This document shows, piece after piece, positions 30,989 to 40,486 of a DNA stretch of 64,000 nucleotides. Made by a program: the position numbers and the translations under genes. The first letter of the stretch is position 1. Each line of letters opens with the position of its first letter. The DNA comes from Streptococcaceae bacterium (lineage in GTDB: Bacteria; Bacillota; Bacilli; Lactobacillales; Streptococcaceae), in assembly GCA_902363395.1 (NCBI GenBank), contig CABIZZ010000001.1, positions 372,001 to 436,000 of the forward strand. The letters are read 5' to 3'. The notes below the pieces were generated by a model. It searched no databases and was not told the DNA's origin. It saw only the letters and a list, made by a program, of their open reading frames with translations.

Positions 30989-31082
30989 GGTTTTCTCCTT
31001 CGTCCAAATGACTAGTTGTTTTCTTTACACTCTTAGTATACAGCTTGCTTTTCAAATAACTATCAAGCAATTCTAAAATATT

Positions 31083-31114
31083 TCTAAAAAAAAGACTAAC
31101 CTTTTAAAAGTTAG
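31083..31114 (-). terminator. Terminator-like hairpin after element B
   Basis: On the minus strand CTAAC (31114-31110) pairs with GTTAG (31100-31096), followed by TC and eight T residues. It separates element B from the ABC promoter. Confidence 0.5.
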
Positions 31115-31139
31115 CCGTGACTTTAAGAATAAATTTTCT

Positions 31140-31281
31140 TAGAGGCTTTCCTTAGGTGAGTATGGACGTCAGCGAACTTCGAAGAAGTTCCATGACTTAG
31201 TTTTGGACCTAAGGTTCCAAAACTCCCGAGTGCCTGAAACAATTGTATTTCAGTCACTTTTCTCACGGCGGAAAGCCTCTA
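31140..31281 (-). repeat. Structured RNA-like element, copy B
   Basis: A perfect 12-bp closing stem (31140-31151 with 31270-31281) encloses GTGAG/CTCAC, a hairpin near 31228-31256, a 9-bp hairpin AGTTTTGGA/TCCAAAACT and the GAACTTC/GAAGTTC hairpin. Read on the minus strand it matches copy A in layout and copy C in sequence. Together with its flanks it fills most of the 31022-31396 gap between the hydrolase and ABC genes. Confidence 0.75.
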
Positions 31282-31396
31282 GATATTCATGCATAACTTA
31301 AAAATATAAACATTTCTTGATTTTTTAAGTTATGTGACATGAAAAAATACGTTATCTACATTAAGAGGAACTGTTTTTTAAGCTAGCCTCCTCATT

Positions 31397-32011
31397 TTAA
31401 AACCTAGCGACAAACTCTTTGATAGCTTCTGCCAGTTCATGGGGTTTCTGAGTATTGAGTAGATGACCTCCGTCTGCGATTTCTAGATAGTGACCTTTAG
31501 GCAGGAGATTTGCCAACTTTTTAGAAGAAGCCTGATTGGCCCCATCCTTGCTACCACAAATCACTAAGCTAGGAAGAGGGCAGGTTTTAGCGGTATCGGT
31601 TAGATTGAGACATTTTAATTCGGTAAAGATTTGCAACATGTGCTGTTTATTGGCACCCTGCTTTTCAAAGACACGCTTGGGAATCATACGAAATAGGAGA
31701 ATTTGGAGCCTATAGAGGAGATTGGTGCTGAGTTTGTATTGCGTCCCTGAAAGCACCAAGCCCTTGAGTTGTGGCAAGTCTTGGCTGGAGAGTTCGAGAG
31801 CGAGAACGCCTCCCAGTGAGAGTCCGACCAGAATAAAGGGTTCGCTTTCTTGTTGGAGGTACTCCGTCAATCTTTCTTTGGCCTCCTGGTAGCTTTCGCT
31901 TGGATGTGAGAAAATAGCGAAAGATTCAGATTGCAAGGGGGAAAGTGCATCTTGGACCCCTTTCCAAGAGTGGGCATCCTGGCCTAGGCCATGTAAAAAA
32001 ATAAGTTTCAT
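31397..32011 (-). CDS. Alpha/beta-hydrolase
   Basis: The 204-residue alpha/beta-hydrolase has FLHGLGQDAHSW (oxyanion region), nucleophile elbow GLSLGG, an acid near VICGSKDGA, and a final histidine in ADGGHLLN. The first bases overlap the pabBC stop by four (ATGA), so the two are translationally coupled. A metabolic link to p-aminobenzoate synthesis is suggested only by this coupling. Substrate unknown. Confidence 0.85.
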   Translation of the reverse strand: MKLIFLHGLGQDAHSWKGVQDALSPLQSESFAIFSHPSESYQEAKERLTEYLQQESEPFILVGLSLGGVLALELSSQDLPQLKGLVLSGTQYKLSTNLLYRLQILLFRMIPKRVFEKQGANKQHMLQIFTELKCLNLTDTAKTCPLPSLVICGSKDGANQASSKKLANLLPKGHYLEIADGGHLLNTQKPHELAEAIKEFVARF

Positions 32012-33738
32012 TCTGACTCCTCTCTAGTGAAATCGAGTGGATAGAGGCCACGCAGGGCATTGCAGGCATAGACTTGGTCAGCAACTTCTAAATCCTTCAG
32101 CGTTAACAGTTTTTCCTCTACTTGTCCAGTTTCTAAGAGATGGCGGCGGTAAATCCCGTCGAGTAGAGGAAGGTGAGCTGGAGGCGTGTAGCGCTGGCCG
32201 TCAATTTCTAGGATGAGATTTCCGATGGTTGTCTCTAGCAAGGTCCCGTCTTCTAAATAGTAGATCTGCTCGTGATCTGACTGGCTGAGATGGTCTCTCT
32301 GACTCGTTTTGAAATAGGTAAAAGGTCGGTATAATGGAGCAGTTTGTTTTCTTAGTTGAGCCTGTAGATAGCTAGCTGGCAAGTCCTTCAGCTCGGTGAT
32401 AGCCAGCTGGAAGGACCCGTTTTTTTGCAAGGCAATCCGACAACGATAGTCAAGGTTGGAATCCAAACGAGCAAGCTCTTCTTGAAGTTCTTTCAGGAGT
32501 TTTGGCTCATCATAAGGGTAGGCAAAGTAGCGGCTGGCCTCTCTCAAACGGGTCAGGTGTTGCTCCAGGAAGGTCAGTTCTCCTTGGTGGATACGACCAG
32601 TTGTCAAGAGGTCAAAACGAGGCTCTTGTCGGTAGAGGACAGCAGACTTTTGCTTGGTCTCCTGGTATTCACTTTCCCATTTGCTGTCCCAAGTGATGCC
32701 TCCACCTACGCCATAGATGGCTTGATGCCCTTGCATTTGAAGGGTCCGGATAGCCACATTAAAAATTCGTTTCCCTTTTGGAAGAAGGATACCGATTGTT
32801 CCACAGTAGACGCCACGAGGAGCAACCTCAGTCTGTTGAATAATTTCCATAGTGGAAATCTTCGGTGCCCCTGTGATGGAACCGCAAGGAAAGAGGGCCT
32901 GGAAGGTTTGGACAAGGTCGACTTCGGGGCGTAAGCGACTTTCAATGGTCGACGTCATCTGCCAAACAGTAGAGTATTGCTCAACCTGGCAGAGATGGGT
33001 CACCTGCTCACTTCCAATTTTCGAAATCCGGTTCATGTCATTGCGGAGGAGATCCACAATCATCATGTTTTCTGCTCGATTTTTTGGATCGGCTTCTAGC
33101 CAAGCAGCCTCTTGAAGATCTGTTTGGTTGGTAAGCCCACGACGAGTCGTCCCCTTCATAGGGCGGGTGATTAGTAGCCTGTCATCTTGTTCAAAAAAGA
33201 GCTCTGGACTGATGGAGAGAATTGCCACATCATCGTGCTGAATGAAGGCATTGTAATGGGCCCTCTGTTCTACCACCAAGCGATTGTAGATGGCCAAAGG
33301 ATCCTCCTCTAGCTCTTGAGAAAGCTGGACGGTGTAGTTGACCTGATAGGTATCCCCTTGGCGGATGTGGTGCTGGATGGTCTCGATGGCTTTTTGATAA
33401 GCAGGCGCCTCTACCTCTTCCTGCCAATTGGCTGGAAGATCCACTGCCTCGTAGTCCTCTGGGAAAGGCAGGGGTTCTACTTTTTCGTGGATGGTGAAAT
33501 AGAGGAGATACTCTCCCATGAGAGGTGCTGGGTGGACGGCTAATTTTTTCTCAAAAGCAGGAGCGGCTTCATAGCTGACATAGCCTACGGCATAAAAACC
33601 GGCTTCCTGATAGGCTTCCACCTCTCTCAGAAGAGTCTCTACTTGGTCAAGGTCTCTTGTTTTTAATTCCTTTAGCGGCTTGGTGAAAAGCTGTCGCAAT
33701 CCAAGCTCTTTAAAATCAATAATCGTTTGTTTGTGCAT
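32008..33738 (-). CDS. pabB: Fused aminodeoxychorismate synthase component I / 4-amino-4-deoxychorismate lyase (PabB-PabC)
   Basis: The 576-residue fusion makes p-aminobenzoate for folate. The N-terminal part (1-~370) is chorismate-binding PabB: RPMKGTTRRG, NMMIVDLLRNDM, CGSITGAPK, YGVGGGITWDS. The C-terminal part (about 380-576) is a PLP class IV lyase (PabC) with the candidate lysine in FKTSQRDH and LLETTIGNLIL. The glutaminase PabA is not in this window. Fusion of the two is common in streptococci. Supplies the folate used by ftcD, fhs, metF and metE nearby. Confidence 0.93.
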   Translation of the reverse strand: MHKQTIIDFKELGLRQLFTKPLKELKTRDLDQVETLLREVEAYQEAGFYAVGYVSYEAAPAFEKKLAVHPAPLMGEYLLYFTIHEKVEPLPFPEDYEAVDLPANWQEEVEAPAYQKAIETIQHHIRQGDTYQVNYTVQLSQELEEDPLAIYNRLVVEQRAHYNAFIQHDDVAILSISPELFFEQDDRLLITRPMKGTTRRGLTNQTDLQEAAWLEADPKNRAENMMIVDLLRNDMNRISKIGSEQVTHLCQVEQYSTVWQMTSTIESRLRPEVDLVQTFQALFPCGSITGAPKISTMEIIQQTEVAPRGVYCGTIGILLPKGKRIFNVAIRTLQMQGHQAIYGVGGGITWDSKWESEYQETKQKSAVLYRQEPRFDLLTTGRIHQGELTFLEQHLTRLREASRYFAYPYDEPKLLKELQEELARLDSNLDYRCRIALQKNGSFQLAITELKDLPASYLQAQLRKQTAPLYRPFTYFKTSQRDHLSQSDHEQIYYLEDGTLLETTIGNLILEIDGQRYTPPAHLPLLDGIYRRHLLETGQVEEKLLTLKDLEVADQVYACNALRGLYPLDFTREESE

Positions 33739-33793
33739 GCTTTGAGTATATCAAAAATAGAGGAAAAAAGGTAGATAAGGAGGCAAGGATTCC

Positions 33794-33822
33794 TTGCTTG
33801 GTCCTCTCTTTCATGCTAAAAT
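33794..33822 (+). promoter_or_regulatory. Promoter of the acyltransferase gene
   Basis: TTGCTT (33794-33799), 17 bp, TAAAAT (33817-33822) preceded by TGC. Confidence 0.6.
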
Positions 33823-33858
33823 AACCATAGAATCTGCATTTGGCGAAGGAGTAGGACC

Positions 33859-34878
33859 ATGAAAAAGAATTCCCTCTATAACACTTCCAGTATTAGTCTT
33901 TTTCAATACCTCTTTGCGATTGCAGTGATTTTGGTGCATAGTGGTCGCTTAACTTCCTATGAGCCGGTGCATTTTGGTCTCAAGAGTATCCTTGGCCGGC
34001 TAGCGGTGCCATTTTTTATCGTCTGTGCCAGCTTTTTCCTCAAGCCATCACTAAGAGATGCAAGGAAAATGAAGGCCTATCTGGTCAAAATCGTAAAAAC
34101 CTATTTATTTTGGAGTTGTGTCTATCTTCCCTATGCCTGGGTCTTTTTTTCTAGTCTCCATCTCCCTGTCTATCTCTTTCCAGCAGGCGTTCTGATTGCT
34201 CTTCTCTATCTGGGAATGTGCTACCAACTCTGGTATATCCCAGCCTTTTTGCTGGGCTTGTTTTTGGTCAATCAATTGGTCAAACGCCTAGGTATGGTTT
34301 GGACGGGGGTGATCACCTTTCTTCTATACTGCTGGGGTTTGATCGAGACCTATTCAGCTTATCTGGACACCACGAGTCTTCTCAAGGGTTACCAACTCTA
34401 CAGCAACTTATTTTTCACAGCGCGAAATGGTCTCTTTTACACGCCTATTTTTATCTATATGGGATACTATCTCTATGATCATTTTCATGCACAAACCTTT
34501 AAGGTTCACCGTTGGCAAAAGCTATCTCTCGCCTTTGGACTCTTCTGTTTAGAAGGCCTCATCATTTTTCAACATGAAGGAATCGATAAGAACTTTTTCT
34601 TATTACTTCCTATTGTGACGGTCTATTTTGTCAATGCCTGCCTGCGATCGTCCTTTTTGAAAAGCTATGATTTACAGTATTTAAAGCAGATGAGTATAGC
34701 CCTTTACTTTTCGCATCCGATCTTTATCGAGTTGGCGCGCTATGGCTTTAGAACTCTCCCACTCACTTATCCAGATAGGGGCAAGCTGATTTTTGTGACG
34801 GCCTTGTTGGGAAGTCATCTCTTTGGATTGGCCATGCTCTCTTATCACTCTTGGCAAAAAGAAAAACAGAAGTCTTGA
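33859..34878 (+). CDS. Membrane acyltransferase (acyltransferase 3 family)
   Basis: The 339-residue protein has about ten membrane segments. The first helix ends in a conserved histidine (AIAVILVHSGRL) and the region LGRLAVPFFIVCASFFL matches the acyltransferase 3 family, which acetylates or succinylates surface glycans from the membrane. The last part contains SIALYFSHPIFIEL. No glycan cluster is adjacent, so the acceptor is unknown. AAGGAGTAGG precedes the ATG. Confidence 0.85.
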   Translation: MKKNSLYNTSSISLFQYLFAIAVILVHSGRLTSYEPVHFGLKSILGRLAVPFFIVCASFFLKPSLRDARKMKAYLVKIVKTYLFWSCVYLPYAWVFFSSLHLPVYLFPAGVLIALLYLGMCYQLWYIPAFLLGLFLVNQLVKRLGMVWTGVITFLLYCWGLIETYSAYLDTTSLLKGYQLYSNLFFTARNGLFYTPIFIYMGYYLYDHFHAQTFKVHRWQKLSLAFGLFCLEGLIIFQHEGIDKNFFLLLPIVTVYFVNACLRSSFLKSYDLQYLKQMSIALYFSHPIFIELARYGFRTLPLTYPDRGKLIFVTALLGSHLFGLAMLSYHSWQKEKQKS

Positions 34879-34880
34879 AA

Positions 34881-34912
34881 AAGAAAGTCTCTAAAGAGAC
34901 TTTCTTTTCTAT
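34881..34912 (+). terminator. Terminator of the acyltransferase gene
   Basis: AAGAAAGTCTCT pairs with AGAGACTTTCTT around AA, followed by T-rich sequence. Confidence 0.85.
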
Positions 34913-34942
34913 TTTAAGGGAGAAGGATAGATCCACTAAGAG

Positions 34943-34971
34943 TTGCAATTCTTTTCAAGTTTGGTTATGAT
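34943..34971 (+). promoter_or_regulatory. Promoter of dexB
   Basis: TTGCAA (34943-34948), 17 bp, TATGAT (34966-34971). Confidence 0.65.
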
Positions 34972-34975
34972 GTAA

Positions 34976-36622
<1,647 letters not shown>

Positions 36623-36675
36623 GGGCCTACAAAAAAGAAGCGTATAGCTTTTCAGATTGCATATAAAGTCTTATT

Positions 36676-36815
36676 TAAAACTTTCCTTAGGTGAGTACGG
36701 ACGTCAGCGAACTTCGTAGAAGTTCCATGACTTAGTTTTGGACCTAAGGTTCCAAAACTCCCGAGTGCCTAAAACGCAATTGTTTCAGGCACTTTTCTCA
36801 CAGCGGAAAGTTTTA
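36676..36815 (-). repeat. Structured RNA-like element, copy C
   Basis: A perfect 11-bp closing stem (36676-36686 with 36805-36815) shares only its inner part with copy B; the outer pairs differ but remain complementary. The interior is about 90 percent identical to copy B by eye. Minus-strand orientation, antisense to dexB and metE. A weak hairpin followed by six T residues (36653-36631, minus strand) lies beyond its 3' end. Confidence 0.75.
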
Positions 36816-36901
36816 GATCTGCTTGAATGACTAAAAAAGAAACCAATTTTTTTGAAAAATAAATTAGCTATTTTATGTAAAGAAATGTTTATCTACATTC
36901 T

Positions 36902-36927
36902 AAAAGAAGCAGATAGCTTCTTTTTTT
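36902..36927 (+). terminator. Plus-strand terminator between dexB and metE
   Basis: AAAAGAAGC pairs with GCTTCTTTT around AGATA, within a run of T residues. Confidence 0.75.
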
Positions 36928-36985
36928 GTTTTAGCGGAGACGAGGACTGTCCAATGGGAGGGGGCTCAGTCTGTCTGGTAGAAAC

Positions 36986-37077
36986 CTTATAGTTATTTTT
37001 TATAAGAACTATTAGTTCTGGTCAATGACAAGTGGCGGAAACCCTTGATCTATAAGGTTATAGCTTCTGGCTATACC
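36986..37077 (+). promoter_or_regulatory. Candidate methionine-regulator boxes before metE
   Basis: Two dyads occur: TATAGTT...AACTATTA near 36990-37013, and GGTTATAGC (37056-37064) with GCTATACC (37070-37077). They resemble the TATAGTT-type sites bound by LysR-family methionine regulators (MtaR/MetR type) in streptococci. The match is by eye only. No T-box or SAM riboswitch fold was seen. Confidence 0.4.
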
Positions 37078-37157
37078 ATAAACCATTGAAAAGCAATTAT
37101 ACAGAAGGGGCTTCTTCTGATAAGATAGACTCAACTTGAATTTTTGGAGGACAAAAC

Positions 37158-39407
37158 ATGTCAACTACAATCATCGGATTCCCTCGTTTGGGTGAATTCC
37201 GCGAACTAAAATTTACAACTGAGAAATATTTTAGAAACGAAATTACAGCTGAAGATTTGTTGGATGCTGCAAAAGAATTGCGTGCCAAACACTGGAACAT
37301 TGTCAAAGAAAAAGGCATTACTGAAATCCCATCAAATGACTTTTCACATTATGACAACTTCCTAGATGCTGCTTTCCTCTTCAACGTGGTTCCTGCATCT
37401 GTTCAAAACTTGGACTTGTCTGACCTTGAACGCTACTTTGCTTTGGCGCGTGGTTACCAAGGTGAAAAAGGGGATGTGCGTGCTCTTCCAATGAAGAAAT
37501 GGTTCAACACCAACTACCACTACATCGTTCCAAAATTTGAAAAAACAACAGAAGTTAAATTGGCTGGTCACAAGATTTTTGATGAGTACCAAGAAGCCAA
37601 AGAATTGGGTCTCGATACTCGTCCGGTTGTGGTTGGGCCATTCACTTTCCTTCAATTATCAGACTTCGAAGAAGGCGTGAAAGCTGAAGACTTCGTGGAT
37701 AGCTTAGTAGCTGCTTACCAAGATGTTTTTGCTAAATTGGCAAAGCTTGGTGCAACTCGTATTCAATTGGACGAAGCTGCTCTTGTTAAAGATTTGTCAG
37801 CTGAAGAAAAAGCTCTCTTCTTGAACCTCTACAACAAACTCTTGGCTGACAAGAAAGGTCTTGAGGTCTTGATCCAAACTTACTTTGGTGATGTACGTGA
37901 CATCTACGCTGACCTTGTGAACTTGCCAGTAGATGCGATTGGTTTGGACTTCGTTGAAGGGAAGAAAACTCTTGAACTCGTTAAAGGTGGCTTCCCAGCT
38001 GACAAGACTCTTTATGCAGGGATTGTCAATGGTAAGAACATCTGGCGTAACAACTACGAAGCAAGCTTGGAAATCTTGAAACAAGTACCAGCTGAAAACA
38101 TTGTTTTGACAACTTCTTGCTCACTGCTTCATGTGCCATTTACAACAGCTAATGAAGACTTTGAGCCAGCTATCTTGAATCACTTTGCTTTTGCTGTTGA
38201 AAAATTGGAAGAACTTCGTGACTTGGATGCTATCCGCAATGGTCAAGGTGAAGAAGCTCTTGCAGCAAACAAAGAACTCTTTGCGACAGAACGTGTCGGA
38301 GCAAATGCAGAACTTCGTGCACGTATTGCTGGATTGACAGAAGCAGACTACACTCGTTTGCCAGTCTTCGCTGAACGTGAAGCAATCCAAGAAGAAGCAT
38401 TCAAACTTCCAGCCCTTCCAACAACAACCATCGGATCCTTCCCTCAAACGAAGGAAGTTCGTGCGAAGCGTTTGGCCTTCCGTAAGGGTGAATTGTCACA
38501 AGAAGAATACGATGCCTTCCTTGCTGAAACCATCGACGAATGGATTAAATGGCAAGAAGAAGTTGGATTTGACGTGCTTGTACACGGTGAATTCGAGCGT
38601 AATGACATGGTTGAGTACTTCGGTCAAAACTTGTCAGGTTACCTCTTCTCTAAGAATGGTTGGGTACAATCATACGGTATGCGCGGGGTTAAACCACCAA
38701 TCATCTGGGGTGATGTGACTCGTCTCAACCCAATCACTGTCAAATGGTCTAGCTACGCACAAAGCCGTACGGACAAACCTGTTAAAGGTATGTTGACTGG
38801 ACCTGTTACCATCCTTAACTGGTCATTCCCACGTGAAGACATCTCTATCAAGGATTCTACTCTTCAAATCGCTCTTGCCATCAAGGATGAAGTTCTTGAC
38901 CTTGAAGCTGCAGGCGTGAAGATTATCCAAATCGACGAGGCTGCTCTTCGTGAGAAATTGCCACTCCGTCGTAGTGACTGGTACGAAGACTACCTTGACT
39001 GGGCTATTCCAGCCTTCCGTTTGGTACATTCAACAGTAGCGCCAGACACACAAATCCACACGCACATGTGTTATTCAGAATTTACAGATATCATCCCAGC
39101 GATCGACAACATGGATGCAGACGTCATCTCATTTGAGGCAAGCCGTTCAAACCTTGAAATTTTGGACGAACTCAAAGCGAAAAACTTCCAAACAGAAGTT
39201 GGACCTGGGGTTTACGATATCCACTCACCTCGTGTGCCTAACGAAGGCGAAATCGATCACACTATCGAAGCTATCCTTGCTAAAGTACCAAGCAGAAAAG
39301 TTTGGATCAACCCTGACTGTGGTTTGAAAACACGTGGAATTAAAGAAACAAAAGAAAGCTTGATCCGTCTTGTAGAAGCGGCAAAAGCTGCTCGTAAAGC
39401 GCTATAA
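37158..39407 (+). CDS. metE: Cobalamin-independent methionine synthase
   Basis: The 749-residue enzyme transfers the methyl group of 5-methyltetrahydropteroyltriglutamate to homocysteine. The N-terminal half begins [17 protein letters not shown]; the C-terminal catalytic half carries the zinc ligands in THMCYSEF (His, Cys) and [10 protein letters not shown] (Cys). Codon bias is strong. GGAGG precedes the ATG. It is followed by metF, which makes its methyl donor, in the standard streptococcal pair. Confidence 0.97.
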   Translation: MSTTIIGFPRLGEFRELKFTTEKYFRNEITAEDLLDAAKELRAKHWNIVKEKGITEIPSNDFSHYDNFLDAAFLFNVVPASVQNLDLSDLERYFALARGYQGEKGDVRALPMKKWFNTNYHYIVPKFEKTTEVKLAGHKIFDEYQEAKELGLDTRPVVVGPFTFLQLSDFEEGVKAEDFVDSLVAAYQDVFAKLAKLGATRIQLDEAALVKDLSAEEKALFLNLYNKLLADKKGLEVLIQTYFGDVRDIYADLVNLPVDAIGLDFVEGKKTLELVKGGFPADKTLYAGIVNGKNIWRNNYEASLEILKQVPAENIVLTTSCSLLHVPFTTANEDFEPAILNHFAFAVEKLEELRDLDAIRNGQGEEALAANKELFATERVGANAELRARIAGLTEADYTRLPVFAEREAIQEEAFKLPALPTTTIGSFPQTKEVRAKRLAFRKGELSQEEYDAFLAETIDEWIKWQEEVGFDVLVHGEFERNDMVEYFGQNLSGYLFSKNGWVQSYGMRGVKPPIIWGDVTRLNPITVKWSSYAQSRTDKPVKGMLTGPVTILNWSFPREDISIKDSTLQIALAIKDEVLDLEAAGVKIIQIDEAALREKLPLRRSDWYEDYLDWAIPAFRLVHSTVAPDTQIHTHMCYSEFTDIIPAIDNMDADVISFEASRSNLEILDELKAKNFQTEVGPGVYDIHSPRVPNEGEIDHTIEAILAKVPSRKVWINPDCGLKTRGIKETKESLIRLVEAAKAARKAL

Positions 39408-39478
39408 AGCAAGTAGAAATTCCTAAGCTTGCTCGATAGCAAAAAAAGAATTGCTCAATCAAGAAAGGAATACATTTG

Positions 39479-40354
39479 ATGACTAAGCAAACACCGTCGC
39501 TCTCCTTTGAGGTTTTCCCTCCAAATCCTGAAGTAGGCAATGCCAAGCTCTTACGTGCCTTGGAAAATATGCAGGAATTAGCTCCACACTTTATCAGTGT
39601 GACAGCTAGCAATAATAAATACAATATCAAAGAGACGACGGTTGCTTTAGCCAATCATATTCAGAATGAATTGTCTATTCCGACCATTGCCCACTTACCT
39701 GCCATCTATCTAAGCAAGGAAAAAGTAGCAGATACCCTTCATGAATTAGATCAAGTAGGGGTTCATCGGATCTTGGCCCTTCGTGGTGATATTATTCCTG
39801 GTATTGAGCCTTTAAAAGACTTTCGTTATGCAACGGACTTGATTGAATTTATTAAAACAGAAGCTCCTCACTTTGATGTGATCGGTGCTTGTTACCCAGA
39901 AGGTCACCCTGATTCGCCAAACCAAATTTCAGATATTCAAAATCTGAAAAAGAAAGTGGATGCTGGATGTTCGAGCCTAGTGACTCAGCTTTTCTTTGAC
40001 AATGAGCGTTTCTACGATTTTCAAGATAAGTGTACCCTGGCGGGAATTGATGTTCCCATTCATGCAGGGGTGATGCCAATTCTTAACAGAAACCAGGCCC
40101 TTCGCTTGTTGAAGACTTGTGAAAATGTTCATATCCCACGGAAGTTCAAAGCCATCCTGGATAAGTATGAACATGATCCAAAATCCCTTCGTGCGGCTGG
40201 TTTAGCCTATGCGGTGGATCAAATCGTTGATTTGGTCACACAAGATGTTGCCGGTGTCCATCTCTACACCATGAACAATGAAGATGTAGCCTATCATGTC
40301 CACCATGCAACAAAAGCTTTATTTGAACACCAACCAAACTTGGAAGTAATTTAA
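39479..40354 (+). CDS. metF: 5,10-Methylenetetrahydrofolate reductase
   Basis: The 291-residue flavoenzyme reduces methylene-THF to methyl-THF for MetE. It has SFEVFPPN near the N-terminus, VTASNN, ILALRGDI, GACYPEGHPDS and TQLFFD. ATG 39479 is preferred to TTG 39476, with AGAAAGGAA eight bases upstream. In an operon with metE. Confidence 0.96.
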   Translation: MTKQTPSLSFEVFPPNPEVGNAKLLRALENMQELAPHFISVTASNNKYNIKETTVALANHIQNELSIPTIAHLPAIYLSKEKVADTLHELDQVGVHRILALRGDIIPGIEPLKDFRYATDLIEFIKTEAPHFDVIGACYPEGHPDSPNQISDIQNLKKKVDAGCSSLVTQLFFDNERFYDFQDKCTLAGIDVPIHAGVMPILNRNQALRLLKTCENVHIPRKFKAILDKYEHDPKSLRAAGLAYAVDQIVDLVTQDVAGVHLYTMNNEDVAYHVHHATKALFEHQPNLEVI

Positions 40355-40377
40355 TCAACAGTCTAAGCAGGAATTGT

Positions 40378-40412
40378 AGAGATTGAGAAAAATTTTTCTC
40401 AGTCTCTTTTTT
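40378..40412 (+). terminator. Terminator of metE-metF
   Basis: AGAGATTGAGAAAA pairs with TTTTCTCAGTCTCT, followed by T residues. Confidence 0.9.
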
Positions 40413-40427
40413 ACTTGGACCAATCGC

Positions 40428-40456
40428 TTGCTAAATGACAACTTTTTTTTTATAGT
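40428..40456 (+). promoter_or_regulatory. Promoter of the SARP/BTAD regulator gene
   Basis: TTGCTA (40428-40433), 17 bp, TATAGT (40451-40456). The transcription start is predicted near 40463. Confidence 0.6.
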
Positions 40457-40486
40457 ATTAATATGAAGATTTTGGAGGCGCTTGCA

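Noticed and set aside
36986..37157. T-box or SAM riboswitch before metE
   Set aside because: No T-box consensus (GGGTGG...GCG type) or SAM-aptamer core was found; only short dyads are present.
40463..40486. Earlier start codon of the BTAD regulator
   Set aside because: It coincides with the predicted transcription start and lacks a binding site, while ATG 40487 has GGAGG. Leaderless initiation remains a remote option.
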